Assembly: GCA_964460665.1 (NCBI GenBank)
Contig: CAYWSL010000004.1
Location: 20,974 to 84,973, forward strand
Source of the DNA: K23-9 sp964460665
GTDB taxonomy: Bacteria > Planctomycetota > Planctomycetia > Pirellulales > Pirellulaceae
Direction of reading: 5' to 3'
DNA length: 64,000 nt
Shown here: positions 17,369-26,480 of the stretch, in pieces
How the letters are laid out: each line of letters opens with the position of its first letter
Position numbering within the stretch: position 1 is the first letter of the stretch
Position numbers and translations under genes: made by a program
The notes under the pieces: generated by a model
What the model was told of the DNA's origin: nothing
Database searches by the model: none
What the model saw: the letters and a program-made list of their open reading frames with translations, nothing else

Positions 17369-18568
17369 TTACGCGGCGCGGCGTGATCGAAGCGGTGCGT
17401 TGTCTTTCGCTGCCCGTGCGACTTCCTGCTTCGCATCGTCGATCTCGCTTAGACGCAAAGATCCAAGTTGAGTCATCCCGTGGCGAGCCGCCTTGGCTTT
17501 TGCACGGGGAAGCACAGCGATCGCGGCTTCTGCGGTAGCGTTGGGCAAACCGCAAAGCGTCAGCAATGCTTCGCGTGTCCCAACGCGACCGAGTGACTCC
17601 ACCAGCGTCTGGGGCGACAGGTCGACCAAGAAACGATGAATCGCTTGGGTTGAATCTTCGGCAACTGGCTTTTGACTTTCCCCGCGCGGTTCACGTTGCA
17701 ACGGCAGGTTATCGGTGGCTTGAAGCTCAGCTGGGTTGGGTTGAAACTGAGTGGGTTGGAAATCATCTTGCGTTTCTGATGCGGCAGACTGTGTCTGCTC
17801 GGCAGGCCAAGTCCCTTCAGCAATCTTTAGCGATGCATTCCCAGGCGATGTAGCAGCGGCGAACTGGGGCAGTTCCGAAATGATCGCTTTCAGGGCTTCG
17901 CTACCACTGGATGAAGGGATCGATGTCAGATCGTCGTAGCGACTTCGCATATGATTGGCGACTGCCACCACCGCGGCGTCCGCGACTTCTTCTAACCGAC
18001 CAATGCGATTCAGTGTTTGACTTTGAAGGTCTGCGTTCAAGTGCGGTAGCACGTCGGCCGCTTGCTTGGGGGCGATCGACGCAAGCACCAAGGCGATCGT
18101 CTGTGGCCGTTCACCAGAGAGCAGTTTAACTAAGTCGTCTTGTTTGGCGTCGCGCAAAAACGCGAAGTGGGCGGCTTGATCACTTGTCGTTGACTGTGAT
18201 GTGAGTGCCGATCCCGGGGGCGAGACGAACGGCGTCGCCGGGATTCCGCCTGGCGAAGTCGAATCACCCAAAACGATTTCGTCTTGCACGCCGCTGGTGT
18301 CAACGACCGTTCGGTCCAGCGTGCTTCGACTGAGGCGACTTGGTTGGCTAGCACGCATGTCATCGGCAAACGACTTCAAAGCCTCGCTGCGTTCAGCGAC
18401 TGGAACATGAGACAACGTTGCAACGGCTTGGTGGATCAGGTTTCGCGATTGCGGATCGACTTCATCCAGAATCCTGGACGCCATGGGCGCGGGGAGACTA
18501 CTGAGCACCAACGCGATGCGACGCAGCATCAATTCACGCTGGGCAACTGAAGTCTGCGCTGCGCCCAT
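17369..18568 (-). CDS. fliG: Flagellar motor switch protein FliG, divergent
   Basis: 399 residues from the ATG at 18568, which has a GGAG ribosome site 9 nt upstream. The frame upstream to 18631 looks non-coding. The N-domain (1-95) binds FliF. The middle domain (~150-225) carries LLSGERPQTIALVLASI, matching the conserved EHPQ region as ERPQ. A long low-complexity Gln/Pro linker (~255-325) leads to the C-domain (FLVDLSPQTLVESLGRVG, LGSLRLSEIDDAK). FliG sits under the MS ring and transmits torque. The C-domain torque helix is unusual: the twin Asp seen in enterobacterial FliG is not visible at the expected place. It lies between fliF and fliH. Confidence 0.9.
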   Translation of the reverse strand: MGAAQTSVAQRELMLRRIALVLSSLPAPMASRILDEVDPQSRNLIHQAVATLSHVPVAERSEALKSFADDMRASQPSRLSRSTLDRTVVDTSGVQDEIVLGDSTSPGGIPATPFVSPPGSALTSQSTTSDQAAHFAFLRDAKQDDLVKLLSGERPQTIALVLASIAPKQAADVLPHLNADLQSQTLNRIGRLEEVADAAVVAVANHMRSRYDDLTSIPSSSGSEALKAIISELPQFAAATSPGNASLKIAEGTWPAEQTQSAASETQDDFQPTQFQPNPAELQATDNLPLQREPRGESQKPVAEDSTQAIHRFLVDLSPQTLVESLGRVGTREALLTLCGLPNATAEAAIAVLPRAKAKAARHGMTQLGSLRLSEIDDAKQEVARAAKDNAPLRSRRAA

Positions 18569-18719
18569 AGGGTGTTTCTCCGATGATCCTAAGTGACTTT
18601 TTGGCGGACACCTTTCCGGTTCCATCCTCAAGACCGCTTATAGAAGAAACAGGCCATTTTGCGATAGAGAAGATTGGCGGCAGCAGAGGGCCTGGAGCTT
18701 TGGAGCGGGGAGTGCCTGG

Positions 18720-20273
18720 TTACGCGGCCTTGCTGATCCAATCGCGGATTACATCTGCGGCTGCTGCTGGGTGGCTTTCTACTAACGCAAGCAAATCTTC
18801 ATCGCCGATCGACAAATCACTGTTCTGATCACCCGCTAGCCCAACGGTGAACGGCGCTGGCCGCTTATCGGTCGCGAAAGATTCGTGGGCGCTGCGCGGA
18901 AACGACTTGTCGTTTTGATGAGCGGTCACGGGGTCTGGTGAACCAACTCGCATGACGAATCCTGCGACACACAATCCCAATAAACCGATTAGAACCAGAC
19001 CGGCCTGCTGCCAATTGCTACTTAGCCAAGTCATCGCCTGCGCTTGATAAGTTGCCGGCATTCGTTCGTCGTTCAGCACATCCGGATAGTCCCACACTTC
19101 TAGCGAAGTCGCATCGTTGTTGGCGATTCCGTACATCGCTGGCATGATCGCCGACTGAATGTTTTTTCGCGTTTGATCACGCATCTGCTGTAACTGTTCA
19201 GCATTGAACGACGGCACCGATTCAGCGTCGGGATGCTGCCGCATGTAACCATAGCGCCAAACACGGCTGTAGTAGCTTTCCGGCAGCCCAACAGAGACAC
19301 GCAGATTCCGAATCGTGTTAGCCGCCATGAACGTACTTTTCATTCCTACCAATGGCGGAATCAAGCCAGCCTGATCGTCAACATTCGAATTGGATAACTT
19401 AGTCGCGCGACTTCCACGAACTTGTGTGACCACCGAACCACTGGATACCGGCGGATCATTGCTGATCCGGTGGGACACGGCGTCAGGGAGTTGCAGATCA
19501 ACCGAAGTGGCGACGCGGATGTCGCCGTAATCACGCAACAAATCGCGAACTTCGTGCTCTAACTGCGCTTCGACTTCCAGTTTCTCGCGGTGCCATGGGT
19601 CGCTGGCCAGGTAATTCGAACTGGCATTGGTGTCGATCACGACAACATCTTTGGCTGCCATACCTGCGTAGGAACCGCGAATGAACTCACGAATCATCTG
19701 AATCCGACTGATCGGCAAGCACTCGGCCCCTTCGGGGCAAACCACAACGCTGGCCGATTGTTTTCGCGAACGCCCCAAGCCTTCGCGTTCACCCAGGTCA
19801 TACTGCACGCTGGCCCAACGAATCTCCGGGAACGCGTTTAGCTTGTTTCCAAGGTCTTGCTGCTTGGCATGCATCTGGCGAGCGATTCGCTGGCTGCTCG
19901 ATTCAAACATCGTGGTCTTGTCGATCGCATCTTGTACGCTACTGCGAATCGAAATCGGTAGTGTCGTTGCCTTTTGCAAAGCGGCCAAGTACTGACTTTT
20001 TGACTGCGTCGGAATCATGATTCGCCGCCCTTCGCGTTTCCAGCCATTCAAGCCGGCACTGCTGAAGGACATTTCTACTGAGTCCAATTCCTGTTCGCTA
20101 AGTGACCGTCCACCAAACAGCAGCTCGCTGCCAGATTCGCGGCTTCCGGTCGCCATGTATCCGAGCGTGCCGACGACGATCAGAGTCAATACGATCCCAA
20201 CCACGCGCGACTGCAGCGGCATTGATGACAATGCACTGCGGATTTGATCCGTCGATTCGCGAATAGCGCTCAT
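18720..20273 (-). CDS. fliF: Flagellar MS-ring protein FliF
   Basis: 517 residues. A first transmembrane helix is at ~24-42 (VVGIVLTLIVVGTLGYM), followed by the ring-building domains (ELLFGGRSLSEQELDSVEMSF, LPISIRSSVQDAID, then ASVVVCPEGAECLP). A second membrane segment lies near the C-terminus (GLVLIGLLGLCVAGFVM). The tail ends with LLALVESHPAAAADVIRDWI, corresponding to the FliG-binding motif. FliF forms the inner-membrane MS ring on which the motor and export gate are built. It is followed by fliG after 151 nt. The protein is a little shorter than typical, with a compact periplasmic C-part. Confidence 0.93.
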   Translation of the reverse strand: MSAIRESTDQIRSALSSMPLQSRVVGIVLTLIVVGTLGYMATGSRESGSELLFGGRSLSEQELDSVEMSFSSAGLNGWKREGRRIMIPTQSKSQYLAALQKATTLPISIRSSVQDAIDKTTMFESSSQRIARQMHAKQQDLGNKLNAFPEIRWASVQYDLGEREGLGRSRKQSASVVVCPEGAECLPISRIQMIREFIRGSYAGMAAKDVVVIDTNASSNYLASDPWHREKLEVEAQLEHEVRDLLRDYGDIRVATSVDLQLPDAVSHRISNDPPVSSGSVVTQVRGSRATKLSNSNVDDQAGLIPPLVGMKSTFMAANTIRNLRVSVGLPESYYSRVWRYGYMRQHPDAESVPSFNAEQLQQMRDQTRKNIQSAIMPAMYGIANNDATSLEVWDYPDVLNDERMPATYQAQAMTWLSSNWQQAGLVLIGLLGLCVAGFVMRVGSPDPVTAHQNDKSFPRSAHESFATDKRPAPFTVGLAGDQNSDLSIGDEDLLALVESHPAAAADVIRDWISKAA

Positions 20274-20341
20274 AGAGTTGGACAGGTGGATCTAGGCAGG
20301 AGAACCTGAGGCGGGGAAATGAAGTCTTGTAAACGTCGACC

Positions 20342-20764
20342 TCAAGCCGCCTTACGGCCTATCTCACCCTTCTTTCCGAAGTAGATGGTTACCGCTGCGC
20401 CGCCTTGCGGACAGTTCTGCCATTTCAAGTTGGCGCCAATCGATGCGGCTGAAATCGGGCGACTTTGCGGACGTTGGTCCAAGTCGGAACCACTATCAGC
20501 AAGTTCCAATTCAACACCATCGGCGGTTTCGCAAGCCGTGATCAACAGGTCGCCACCTTCTGGCATCTCAGCCAACGACTGGATGACTAACGTCCGTAAA
20601 AGTTCGGCCGTTTGATGGACGTCTGCCGGCAACGGCATCAACGTCGGGATGTCTAACTCCAAGCACACTGGTGATTCGTGCTGAATCAACAAAGGAGCTG
20701 TTACTGTTTCCACCAATACTGCCAAAGACTTACATGCCTGAGGCTCAATCCATCGATTCAACAT
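20342..20764 (-). CDS. Degenerate histidine-kinase-like ATPase-fold protein
   Basis: 140 residues from the ATG at 20764; a TTG at 20785 is an alternative start. The middle resembles the HATPase fold: AELLRTLVIQSLAEMPEGGDLLITA corresponds to the N-box segment, ELADSGSDL to the G1 box (normally DTGPG), and QGGAAVTIYF to the last strand. The N-box Asn is replaced and G1 lacks its second Gly, so ATP binding is doubtful. No phospho-accepting His domain is present. The gene sits directly upstream of fliF on the same strand (68 nt), so it may head the flagellar operon. It could act as a protein-binding regulator; that is inference. Confidence 0.65.
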   Translation of the reverse strand: MLNRWIEPQACKSLAVLVETVTAPLLIQHESPVCLELDIPTLMPLPADVHQTAELLRTLVIQSLAEMPEGGDLLITACETADGVELELADSGSDLDQRPQSRPISAASIGANLKWQNCPQGGAAVTIYFGKKGEIGRKAA

Positions 20765-20886
20765 GGTTCGTGTCCGATACCACAAGGTTTGGTTGCCAGA
20801 TAAATTCGTTCGAATTAGCTGATAACGTTCAACAAAGACTCAAGGCAATAGGAATTACTGCCGACACGCTTGGCAACGCAATGCTT

Positions 20887-21651
20887 TCAAACCTCCGCCA
20901 ATAAAAATTCACTCGGACCAACACCCGTGCGCACGGGAACGACATCCATGCTGTCAATTGCAGCACACAAATCTAAATCGCGATCATAACCGACGCGAAT
21001 CAGATTACGCCCGCCCTGTGTCTGGCCCAATCGTGATGCAAGCGACTGCTGAGTAGGAACGGCGCCTGCAAACCAGCTTTGCCAAAGCTCTCTGGCCAAC
21101 GTGGCATCGTCATTTGCAAGCGTCAGCTCTTTGGCTCGTTCGGCCTGTCCAATGATCGCACCAGCTAGCAAAACATCTTCGGTGGTCACGCGGCCATTGG
21201 TGCCAGCGCAAATCAGATGTACCGAATCAAACCGGCAAACGTTTGAGACAACGGCGGACAGATTCAAAAAACTAGCCACGATCATTTTTGGCACATCGCG
21301 TCCGGCTTCGATCGCGTTTGTCCCGTTGGTGGTTGTCAGTACGAGCGAACGATCTTTTACGACATCGGCCGAATACTCTGCGGGCGAATTCCCTAGGTCG
21401 AAGCCATCGATGCGTTTGCATTCACGTTCGCCGCACAACAGCGGGCGTGAATCGGTTGAATTTGCCAACGACTTTGCTTCGTCGATCGATTGACACGTCA
21501 CAAACTTCTGCGCGCCGTTTGCCAGCGCCGTCGTCATGACGGATGTCGCGCGTAACACGTCGATGACAACGGCCAATTGAATGGTTGAATCAACCGTCTG
21601 CTCGGACGGCAAAAGCGATACGGATACTTGCACTCGGCGACCTGGGATCAA
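20887..21651 (-). CDS. comB: 2-phosphosulfolactate phosphatase-like protein (ComB family)
   Basis: 254 residues from a TTG at 21651; a GTG at 21633 with AGG ahead of it is also credible. ComB signatures are visible: the Asp-rich start VVIDVLRATSVMTTALANGA, the LCGERECKRIDGFDLGNSP segment, LTTTNGTNAI, and CAGTNGRVTTEDVLLAG. In methanogens ComB dephosphorylates 2-phosphosulfolactate for coenzyme M. Bacterial homologues are widespread and their role is less clear; sulfolactate metabolism is plausible. No comA/comC neighbours are in the window. It ends 122 nt before the flagellar cluster on the same strand. Confidence 0.88.
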   Translation of the reverse strand: MIPGRRVQVSVSLLPSEQTVDSTIQLAVVIDVLRATSVMTTALANGAQKFVTCQSIDEAKSLANSTDSRPLLCGERECKRIDGFDLGNSPAEYSADVVKDRSLVLTTTNGTNAIEAGRDVPKMIVASFLNLSAVVSNVCRFDSVHLICAGTNGRVTTEDVLLAGAIIGQAERAKELTLANDDATLARELWQSWFAGAVPTQQSLASRLGQTQGGRNLIRVGYDRDLDLCAAIDSMDVVPVRTGVGPSEFLLAEV

Positions 21652-21700
21652 ACGGTTTCGGTGACTAGTGGCTGTCTGGACGAAATGGTCGCGGACGACA

Positions 21701-22660
21701 TCATTGCCGCCGGCGACTGCACAAGTCTTCGCAGGCCGCTAGCCAACTGTCAAACTGAAAACGAAATCCAGACTCTATCAGCCGCGTCGGAACCACTCGG
21801 CGACTCTTAAGGATCAATTCCGTCTCGGTTCGTAAAAAGAACGCACCGATCTCCAGCATCCACCGAGTAGCGGGCAATCCGATTGGCTGTCCCCAGCTTT
21901 TGCGGATCGCCGCCATGAATTCACGATTCGGTAGCGGACCAGGCGAAGATAGATTGATCGGGCCGCTGAGTTCTTCGTGATCAGCAATCCAGTCGATGGC
22001 GGAAATGAAGTCGGCGTCATGAATCCACGACACAAACTGTTTTCCGCTTCCGTTGGTGCCACCCAATCCCAAACGGACCAAGCGAAGCAGCACATCAAAC
22101 ACCCCACCAGCATCAGGGCTCATCACCATGGCTGATCGCAACAACACTGTGCGAGTGCCGGGAAGCTCCTGCTGCGTCGCAGCTGCTTCCCAAGCAGTCG
22201 CGACGTCGATACTGAACTTCCACGTATCGGGAAGATTCGGTTCTTTGCCGCCAATGATTCCATTGACGTCATCGTTCGCCGCATCGAAGCGGTGCGAGTA
22301 GATTGTGGCAGTGCTGGATTGCAAAAAGAGCTTCGGAGGATTGGCGGCCTGGCGGATAGCATTCACGACTGCTCGTGTCGAATCAACTCGAGAATCCATG
22401 ATCGCGAGCCGATTGCGATCGTTGTAGCGGCAATCAACACTACGTCCGGTAAGGTTGATGACCAGATCGGCACCATCAATCTCGTCCGCCCAATCGCCAA
22501 TCGTCTTTGCATCCCAGTGAACGATTCGAATGCGTTCGTTCGTTGAAACTTGTCCGCTTGGTTTGCGGCTAAGCACAACGACGTCACAATCGCGCCGCGC
22601 GTAGTGCCGAGCAAGAATCTGTCCCAATTGGCCTGATCCGCCAGGAAGAATGACTTTCAT
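21701..22660 (-). CDS. NAD(P)-dependent epimerase, TIGR01777 / YfcH-like
   Basis: 319 residues from the ATG at 22660; the frame upstream of it looks non-coding. An N-terminal Rossmann motif (LPGGSGQLGQILARHYARR) opens an extended short-chain dehydrogenase fold. DLVINLTGRSVDCRYNDRNR is the TIGR01777 hallmark, and the C-terminal part (INLSSPGPLPNREFMAAI) is the DUF1731-like end. Family members are nucleotide-sugar-epimerase-like, but the substrate is unknown. It precedes comB on the same strand with 49 nt between, so the two may be co-transcribed. Confidence 0.88.
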   Translation of the reverse strand: MKVILPGGSGQLGQILARHYARRDCDVVVLSRKPSGQVSTNERIRIVHWDAKTIGDWADEIDGADLVINLTGRSVDCRYNDRNRLAIMDSRVDSTRAVVNAIRQAANPPKLFLQSSTATIYSHRFDAANDDVNGIIGGKEPNLPDTWKFSIDVATAWEAAATQQELPGTRTVLLRSAMVMSPDAGGVFDVLLRLVRLGLGGTNGSGKQFVSWIHDADFISAIDWIADHEELSGPINLSSPGPLPNREFMAAIRKSWGQPIGLPATRWMLEIGAFFLRTETELILKSRRVVPTRLIESGFRFQFDSWLAACEDLCSRRRQ

Positions 22661-22856
22661 ATACCGTTCTGTTTTCGCGGTGGAAGAAATGCGACGACTG
22701 CGCAGGGGTAACCGCAAGACAGCCGGTCTATTAACGCGAGCGGTACAAGAGTGTCCGAACACTGCTAGGTAGTTGATCCGGGCAAGGGGCGGATTTGGTT
22801 GTCGTTGGGGAATTCCGTTAAAACGCTGAAAGTCTTGGCGGCTTCCGCTTTTTCCC

Positions 22857-23480
22857 CTAGCCGCCTTTTTGATAGATCGCGGTTAGCAGTGCTTCGGTGT
22901 CTTTGAATTTCTTGCCGGTCGCGATCGCTTCGTCGATCAGACTGCGTGCGTCCGTTTCGCTGTGGCCAAGTGTGACCAGAGCGTCGTATGTTTCGCTGAC
23001 GACTTGCGTTGCCGAGTCGTCGATTTCGCCGACCGCGTTGCGATCTACCATCAACGCGAATCGTGGCATCTTGCGCCGAAGCTTGGCAATGATCTTTTCG
23101 CTTGTTTGTGGCCCGATGCCCGGTAATGCCGAAAGACCTTTCGCATCTTGCTGTTCGATCAAGATCGCAAGCTCTTTGACTGGCCGCACCATCGCTCGAA
23201 GCGCTTTTTTGACTCCCACGCCATCGACGCTGCAGAACAGTTCAAAGAATTGCCGTTCCGGTTCGGTCATGAATCCAATCAGACGCGGCGTCAGACGTCC
23301 GCCCTGTGCGTTGCCGTCGATGAAGTTCAGCGTGTGCAGCTGAGTCTTATCGCCAATGCGATTTTGAAGCTGTCGGCGTGTATAGTCGGCCACCAACACT
23401 TCGTACTCGAAGGGATCGGATGCGATGTAGGCGGCGGTTTCGCCAACCCGAGTGAGTTTTCCGGCGATAGTAACGATCAA
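22857..23480 (-). CDS. ruvA: Holliday junction branch-migration protein RuvA
   Basis: 207 residues. The start is TTG at 23480, with a strong GGAAGGA ribosome site upstream. The N-terminal OB-fold (MIVTIAGKLTRVGETAAYI) leads to two helix-hairpin-helix motifs, VDGVGVKKALRAM (~83-95) and LPGIGPQTSEKII (~118-130). The C-terminal three-helix domain that regulates RuvB is at ~155-205 (ALVTLGHSETDARSLIDEA). RuvA tetramers bind the four-way junction and load RuvB. It lies 47 nt downstream of ruvC on the same strand; ruvB is not in the window. Confidence 0.96.
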   Translation of the reverse strand: MIVTIAGKLTRVGETAAYIASDPFEYEVLVADYTRRQLQNRIGDKTQLHTLNFIDGNAQGGRLTPRLIGFMTEPERQFFELFCSVDGVGVKKALRAMVRPVKELAILIEQQDAKGLSALPGIGPQTSEKIIAKLRRKMPRFALMVDRNAVGEIDDSATQVVSETYDALVTLGHSETDARSLIDEAIATGKKFKDTEALLTAIYQKGG

Positions 23481-23527
23481 AGCTGGGTCCTTCCGGTTCT
23501 ATTGCGCTGCAGAATGCGTGTCTTCGT

Positions 23528-24049
23528 TTACTTAAGAAGTTCGTTCATCATGGAACTTTTGCCAAGGTGGTGTCCGCAAAGTGCGATCGCTAACGCATCA
23601 GCAACGTCATTCGGCTCGGGCACGCCTTGCAGTCCAAGCTGCAGTTTGACGGCCAGCTGAACTTGAGCCTTCGGGGCCCGGCCGTTGCCAGTTAGGACCT
23701 TCTTCACTCGTGTGGGTTCGTAGTGGACAACAGGAATCCCTGCCGCACCGGCCGCCAGGCAGATCACACCGCGGGCATGTCCCATCAGGATTGCTGTTCG
23801 CGGGCGATCGTAATGCGAAAACAGCTGTTCCAACGAAAGCAGATCGGGACGATGTTCTTGGATGACTTCGACAACGCCATCGTGAATTTCGTTTAGACGC
23901 GATTCGATGCTGGCTTTCGCCTTGCTGCGAACCACACCCGCTTCGATCAGTCGAAACTGGCCATTGCCGCGTTCACTGATGACTTCGATCACGCCGTATC
24001 CGGTGGTGTTCAGTCCTGGATCGATACCCAGGATGACCTTGCCGCTCAC
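23528..24049 (-). CDS. ruvC: Crossover junction endodeoxyribonuclease RuvC
   Basis: 173 residues starting at a GTG (24049) that overlaps the cysS stop as GTGA, implying coupled translation. The catalytic acidic residues are all visible: Asp in LGIDPGLNTTGYG, Glu in LLSLEQLF, and Asp pair in EPNDVADALAIAL. The DNA-binding GNGRAPKAQVQ segment is present. RuvC resolves Holliday junctions during recombination. The protein has normal length and no missing motif. The order cysS-ruvC-ruvA is an operon on the minus strand. Confidence 0.96.
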   Translation of the reverse strand: MSGKVILGIDPGLNTTGYGVIEVISERGNGQFRLIEAGVVRSKAKASIESRLNEIHDGVVEVIQEHRPDLLSLEQLFSHYDRPRTAILMGHARGVICLAAGAAGIPVVHYEPTRVKKVLTGNGRAPKAQVQLAVKLQLGLQGVPEPNDVADALAIALCGHHLGKSSMMNELLK

Positions 24050-25644
24050 GAACTGCGTTCCCAGCTAGTGCCTTCTTTCTTGTCCAGCAGTGCGACGCCA
24101 AGGTCGGTCAAGCGATCGCGGATCGCATCACCAGTGGCGTAGTCTTTTCGTTCACGAGCTTCTTTTCGCAGATCGATCAACAGATGCACGACGTTATCTA
24201 GCAAGTCAGCATCGCCACCGTCCCCGCCAGATCGCGTGGTCGGTTTGACGAAAATGCCTAGCACGTTGGCTAGGTCACGCATTACCGTTGCGGCACGAAT
24301 CAGCGAAGCAACCGCTGGTTGGCTGGTGTCAGCGCCGTTGCCAATCGAGTGTTGGTCGATGTGGCGGTTCATTGCACGCAGTGCATCAAACAGCATGCTG
24401 ACCGCGCTACCGGTGTTGAAGTCGTCGTCCATCGCGTCCAAGAACTTTTGGCGGACGGTTTTGATTTCCACCAGCAGTTCGTCGTTGCCTGGATCGAAGT
24501 CGCCTTCGTCACGTGTTCGCACGGTCGGTAAATCGTAAAACGAACCGTTCGTGATTTCCTCGAACCGATCAAAGAATCGGTAGAAGCCCTCTAGCGATGT
24601 GCCTGCTTCGGCCAAGGCATCAGGCCCGTACATGATCGTGGAACGATAGTGGCTGCGCAGCAGGAAGAACCGGATTCGTTCCCCGGTTTGTTGGCGAATC
24701 AAGTCGGACAGCCCACCTGCGCCTTTACTGCGACTGATTTTTCCAGCCGAGGCTTCTTCGGGCGATTCTTCGCGGTCGTTCTTGCCGCCTAGTTTTCCTT
24801 TTCCGCTTTCGGCACTCATCAGACCGTTGTGCATCCAGTACTTCACCATCGGTTTGTCGTGGCAGCAACTGCTTTGAGCAAGTTCGTTTTCGTGATGGGG
24901 AAACAGCAAGTCCAAGCCACCACCGTGAATGTCAAAGCTGTCGCCCAGAATTTCGTGGCTCATCGCCGAGCACTCGATGTGCCAACCAGGTCGGCCTTTG
25001 CCCCACGGGCTGTCCCAAGCGACATCGCCTTCTTTGGCGCTTTTCCACAATGCGAAGTCGCCGGGCGAACGTTTCTTTGCTGCCGCCCCACCGCCTTCGC
25101 CTTGTTGGTCGTCGACACTGCGATTGGAAAGTTGTCCGTAGTTTGGGTCTTTGTTGACATCAAAGAATACGTCGCCATCGACCGCGTAGGCGAAGTCCTT
25201 TTTCTCTAGGTCTTCGATGAAGCGAATGATGTGCGACATGTGATCGGTCGCGCGAGGCAAGTGGTCGATCTGGTTGACGCCCAGCTCTTTCAAATTCGCC
25301 AAGTAATCAGCCGTCATCTCGACGGCGATTTGGCTCATCGGGATCCCGCGTTCTTTGCTCTTGTTGATCAGCTTGTCGTCGACATCGGTGATGTTCACGA
25401 CCCAGGTTACGTCGTACCCGCTGTATCGCAGGTAGCGTTTGATGGTGTCAAAGATCACAGGTCCAACCATGTGGCCGATGTGCGATTCGGCATAGACGGT
25501 TGGTCCGCACAAGTAGATTCCGACATGTGGCGGATTCAGGGGCGCGAATGGTTCTTTGGTCTTGGTAAGCGTGTTGTAAACACGGATGTCCGATTGCGGC
25601 GTCGACACGTTGGAAGAACTCTTGGGGGCAGTCGCGGTGCTCAT
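24046..25644 (-). CDS. cysS: Cysteine--tRNA ligase with altered KMSKS loop
   Basis: 532 residues, somewhat longer than the ~460 of E. coli CysRS. Class I motifs: the zinc Cys in YLCGPTVY with the HIGH motif HIGHM, and zinc ligands in GRPGWHIECSAMS plus HHENELAQ. The KMSKS loop reads KISRSKG at about 302-308. It is preceded by an insertion of roughly 25 hydrophilic residues (GKGKLGGKNDREESPEEA) after the HNGLM strand, not present in typical enzymes. A basic loop at ~190 (GGGAAAKKRSPGDFALWK) matches the family. It charges tRNA-Cys, and heads the cysS-ruvC-ruvA operon with the ruvC start overlapping its stop. Confidence 0.95.
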   Translation of the reverse strand: MSTATAPKSSSNVSTPQSDIRVYNTLTKTKEPFAPLNPPHVGIYLCGPTVYAESHIGHMVGPVIFDTIKRYLRYSGYDVTWVVNITDVDDKLINKSKERGIPMSQIAVEMTADYLANLKELGVNQIDHLPRATDHMSHIIRFIEDLEKKDFAYAVDGDVFFDVNKDPNYGQLSNRSVDDQQGEGGGAAAKKRSPGDFALWKSAKEGDVAWDSPWGKGRPGWHIECSAMSHEILGDSFDIHGGGLDLLFPHHENELAQSSCCHDKPMVKYWMHNGLMSAESGKGKLGGKNDREESPEEASAGKISRSKGAGGLSDLIRQQTGERIRFFLLRSHYRSTIMYGPDALAEAGTSLEGFYRFFDRFEEITNGSFYDLPTVRTRDEGDFDPGNDELLVEIKTVRQKFLDAMDDDFNTGSAVSMLFDALRAMNRHIDQHSIGNGADTSQPAVASLIRAATVMRDLANVLGIFVKPTTRSGGDGGDADLLDNVVHLLIDLRKEARERKDYATGDAIRDRLTDLGVALLDKKEGTSWERSS

Positions 25645-25783
25645 GCTTCGCGTTGGGTTGGAGAGTGAAAAACTGCGTCGGGCCGGATTGGCAGCCGCAG
25701 TACGCTATACCCAAGAGATTATACGGGCGCTGAAGGTTCTGTCAGAGGGCGATTTTGGCCCCGCGAATCAGCTGTCTTTTTGA

Positions 25784-26305
25784 TTATTCGGGCATCCGAG
25801 CGACCTTGATAGTCTGGCCTGGCGAATTTCTGACCGCAGCGACCAGCGATCCGTCAGGCGAAATCGCCAGCACGTTCCGGGCCCGGCTTGTTTGGAAATC
25901 GATTGAACCGATCTGAGCACTCTCGCTTACATCCCATATATCGACCGTGCCTTCGGCCCCCGAAGCCAAAAGTCGGTTACTGTCGGGGTGAAAAATCAAA
26001 CCCCGAATGATGCTGCCGGTTCCTTTCAGCGTTGCCCGAACGTCGCCCGTTTTGGGATCGATCACCCAGATTTCACGATGCCGGCTGATCGCTAAGTGCT
26101 TGCCATCGGGCGAGAAGGCCGCCGCCATGGATGATCCGCGTTTCCACGATCGTATGTTGGAGACGTTTCCCGAAGGCAGGTCGATGGTGGCAACGCGTTC
26201 GCCGTCGGTCACCATGTCGGGCACGAACGAGAAGTGGAAAGTCTTGCGGTGAATCGAAACGCCAACTTTGCTGCTAGCGGATCGCGCGGCAAACTCACCT
26301 GGCAA
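25784..26305 (-). pseudogene. WD40-repeat fragment, probable remnant of a larger gene
   Basis: The frame gives up to 173 residues, with an alternative ATG at 26215 leaving 143. About three to four beta-propeller blades are visible (AAFSPDGKHLAISRHREIWVID, IFHPDSNRLLASGAEGTVDIWD, LAISPDGSLVAAVRN). A full propeller needs about seven blades. Going upstream the same frame stays open without WD40 character until a TAA near 26426, and no blades were seen in the other frames up to the next gene. The most likely reading is a decayed 3' end of a WD40 gene. It could also be a short functional protein. The signal for translation start is weak. Confidence 0.55.
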
Positions 26306-26480
26306 TCGCTGAAAGACGGCAACCCAACTTCGCGGCGTGATCGCATTCCAACCGAGAGAGATTTGCTGGATTCGTCCCCTACTTACTGGGCGGCGCGGCA
26401 GAAACCTGGGGCTCGCGCCCCAGTGTTACGTTGCATCGCTGCTGGTTCTTGGCTGCGTTGGATGACGAATTCGCGGCGGT

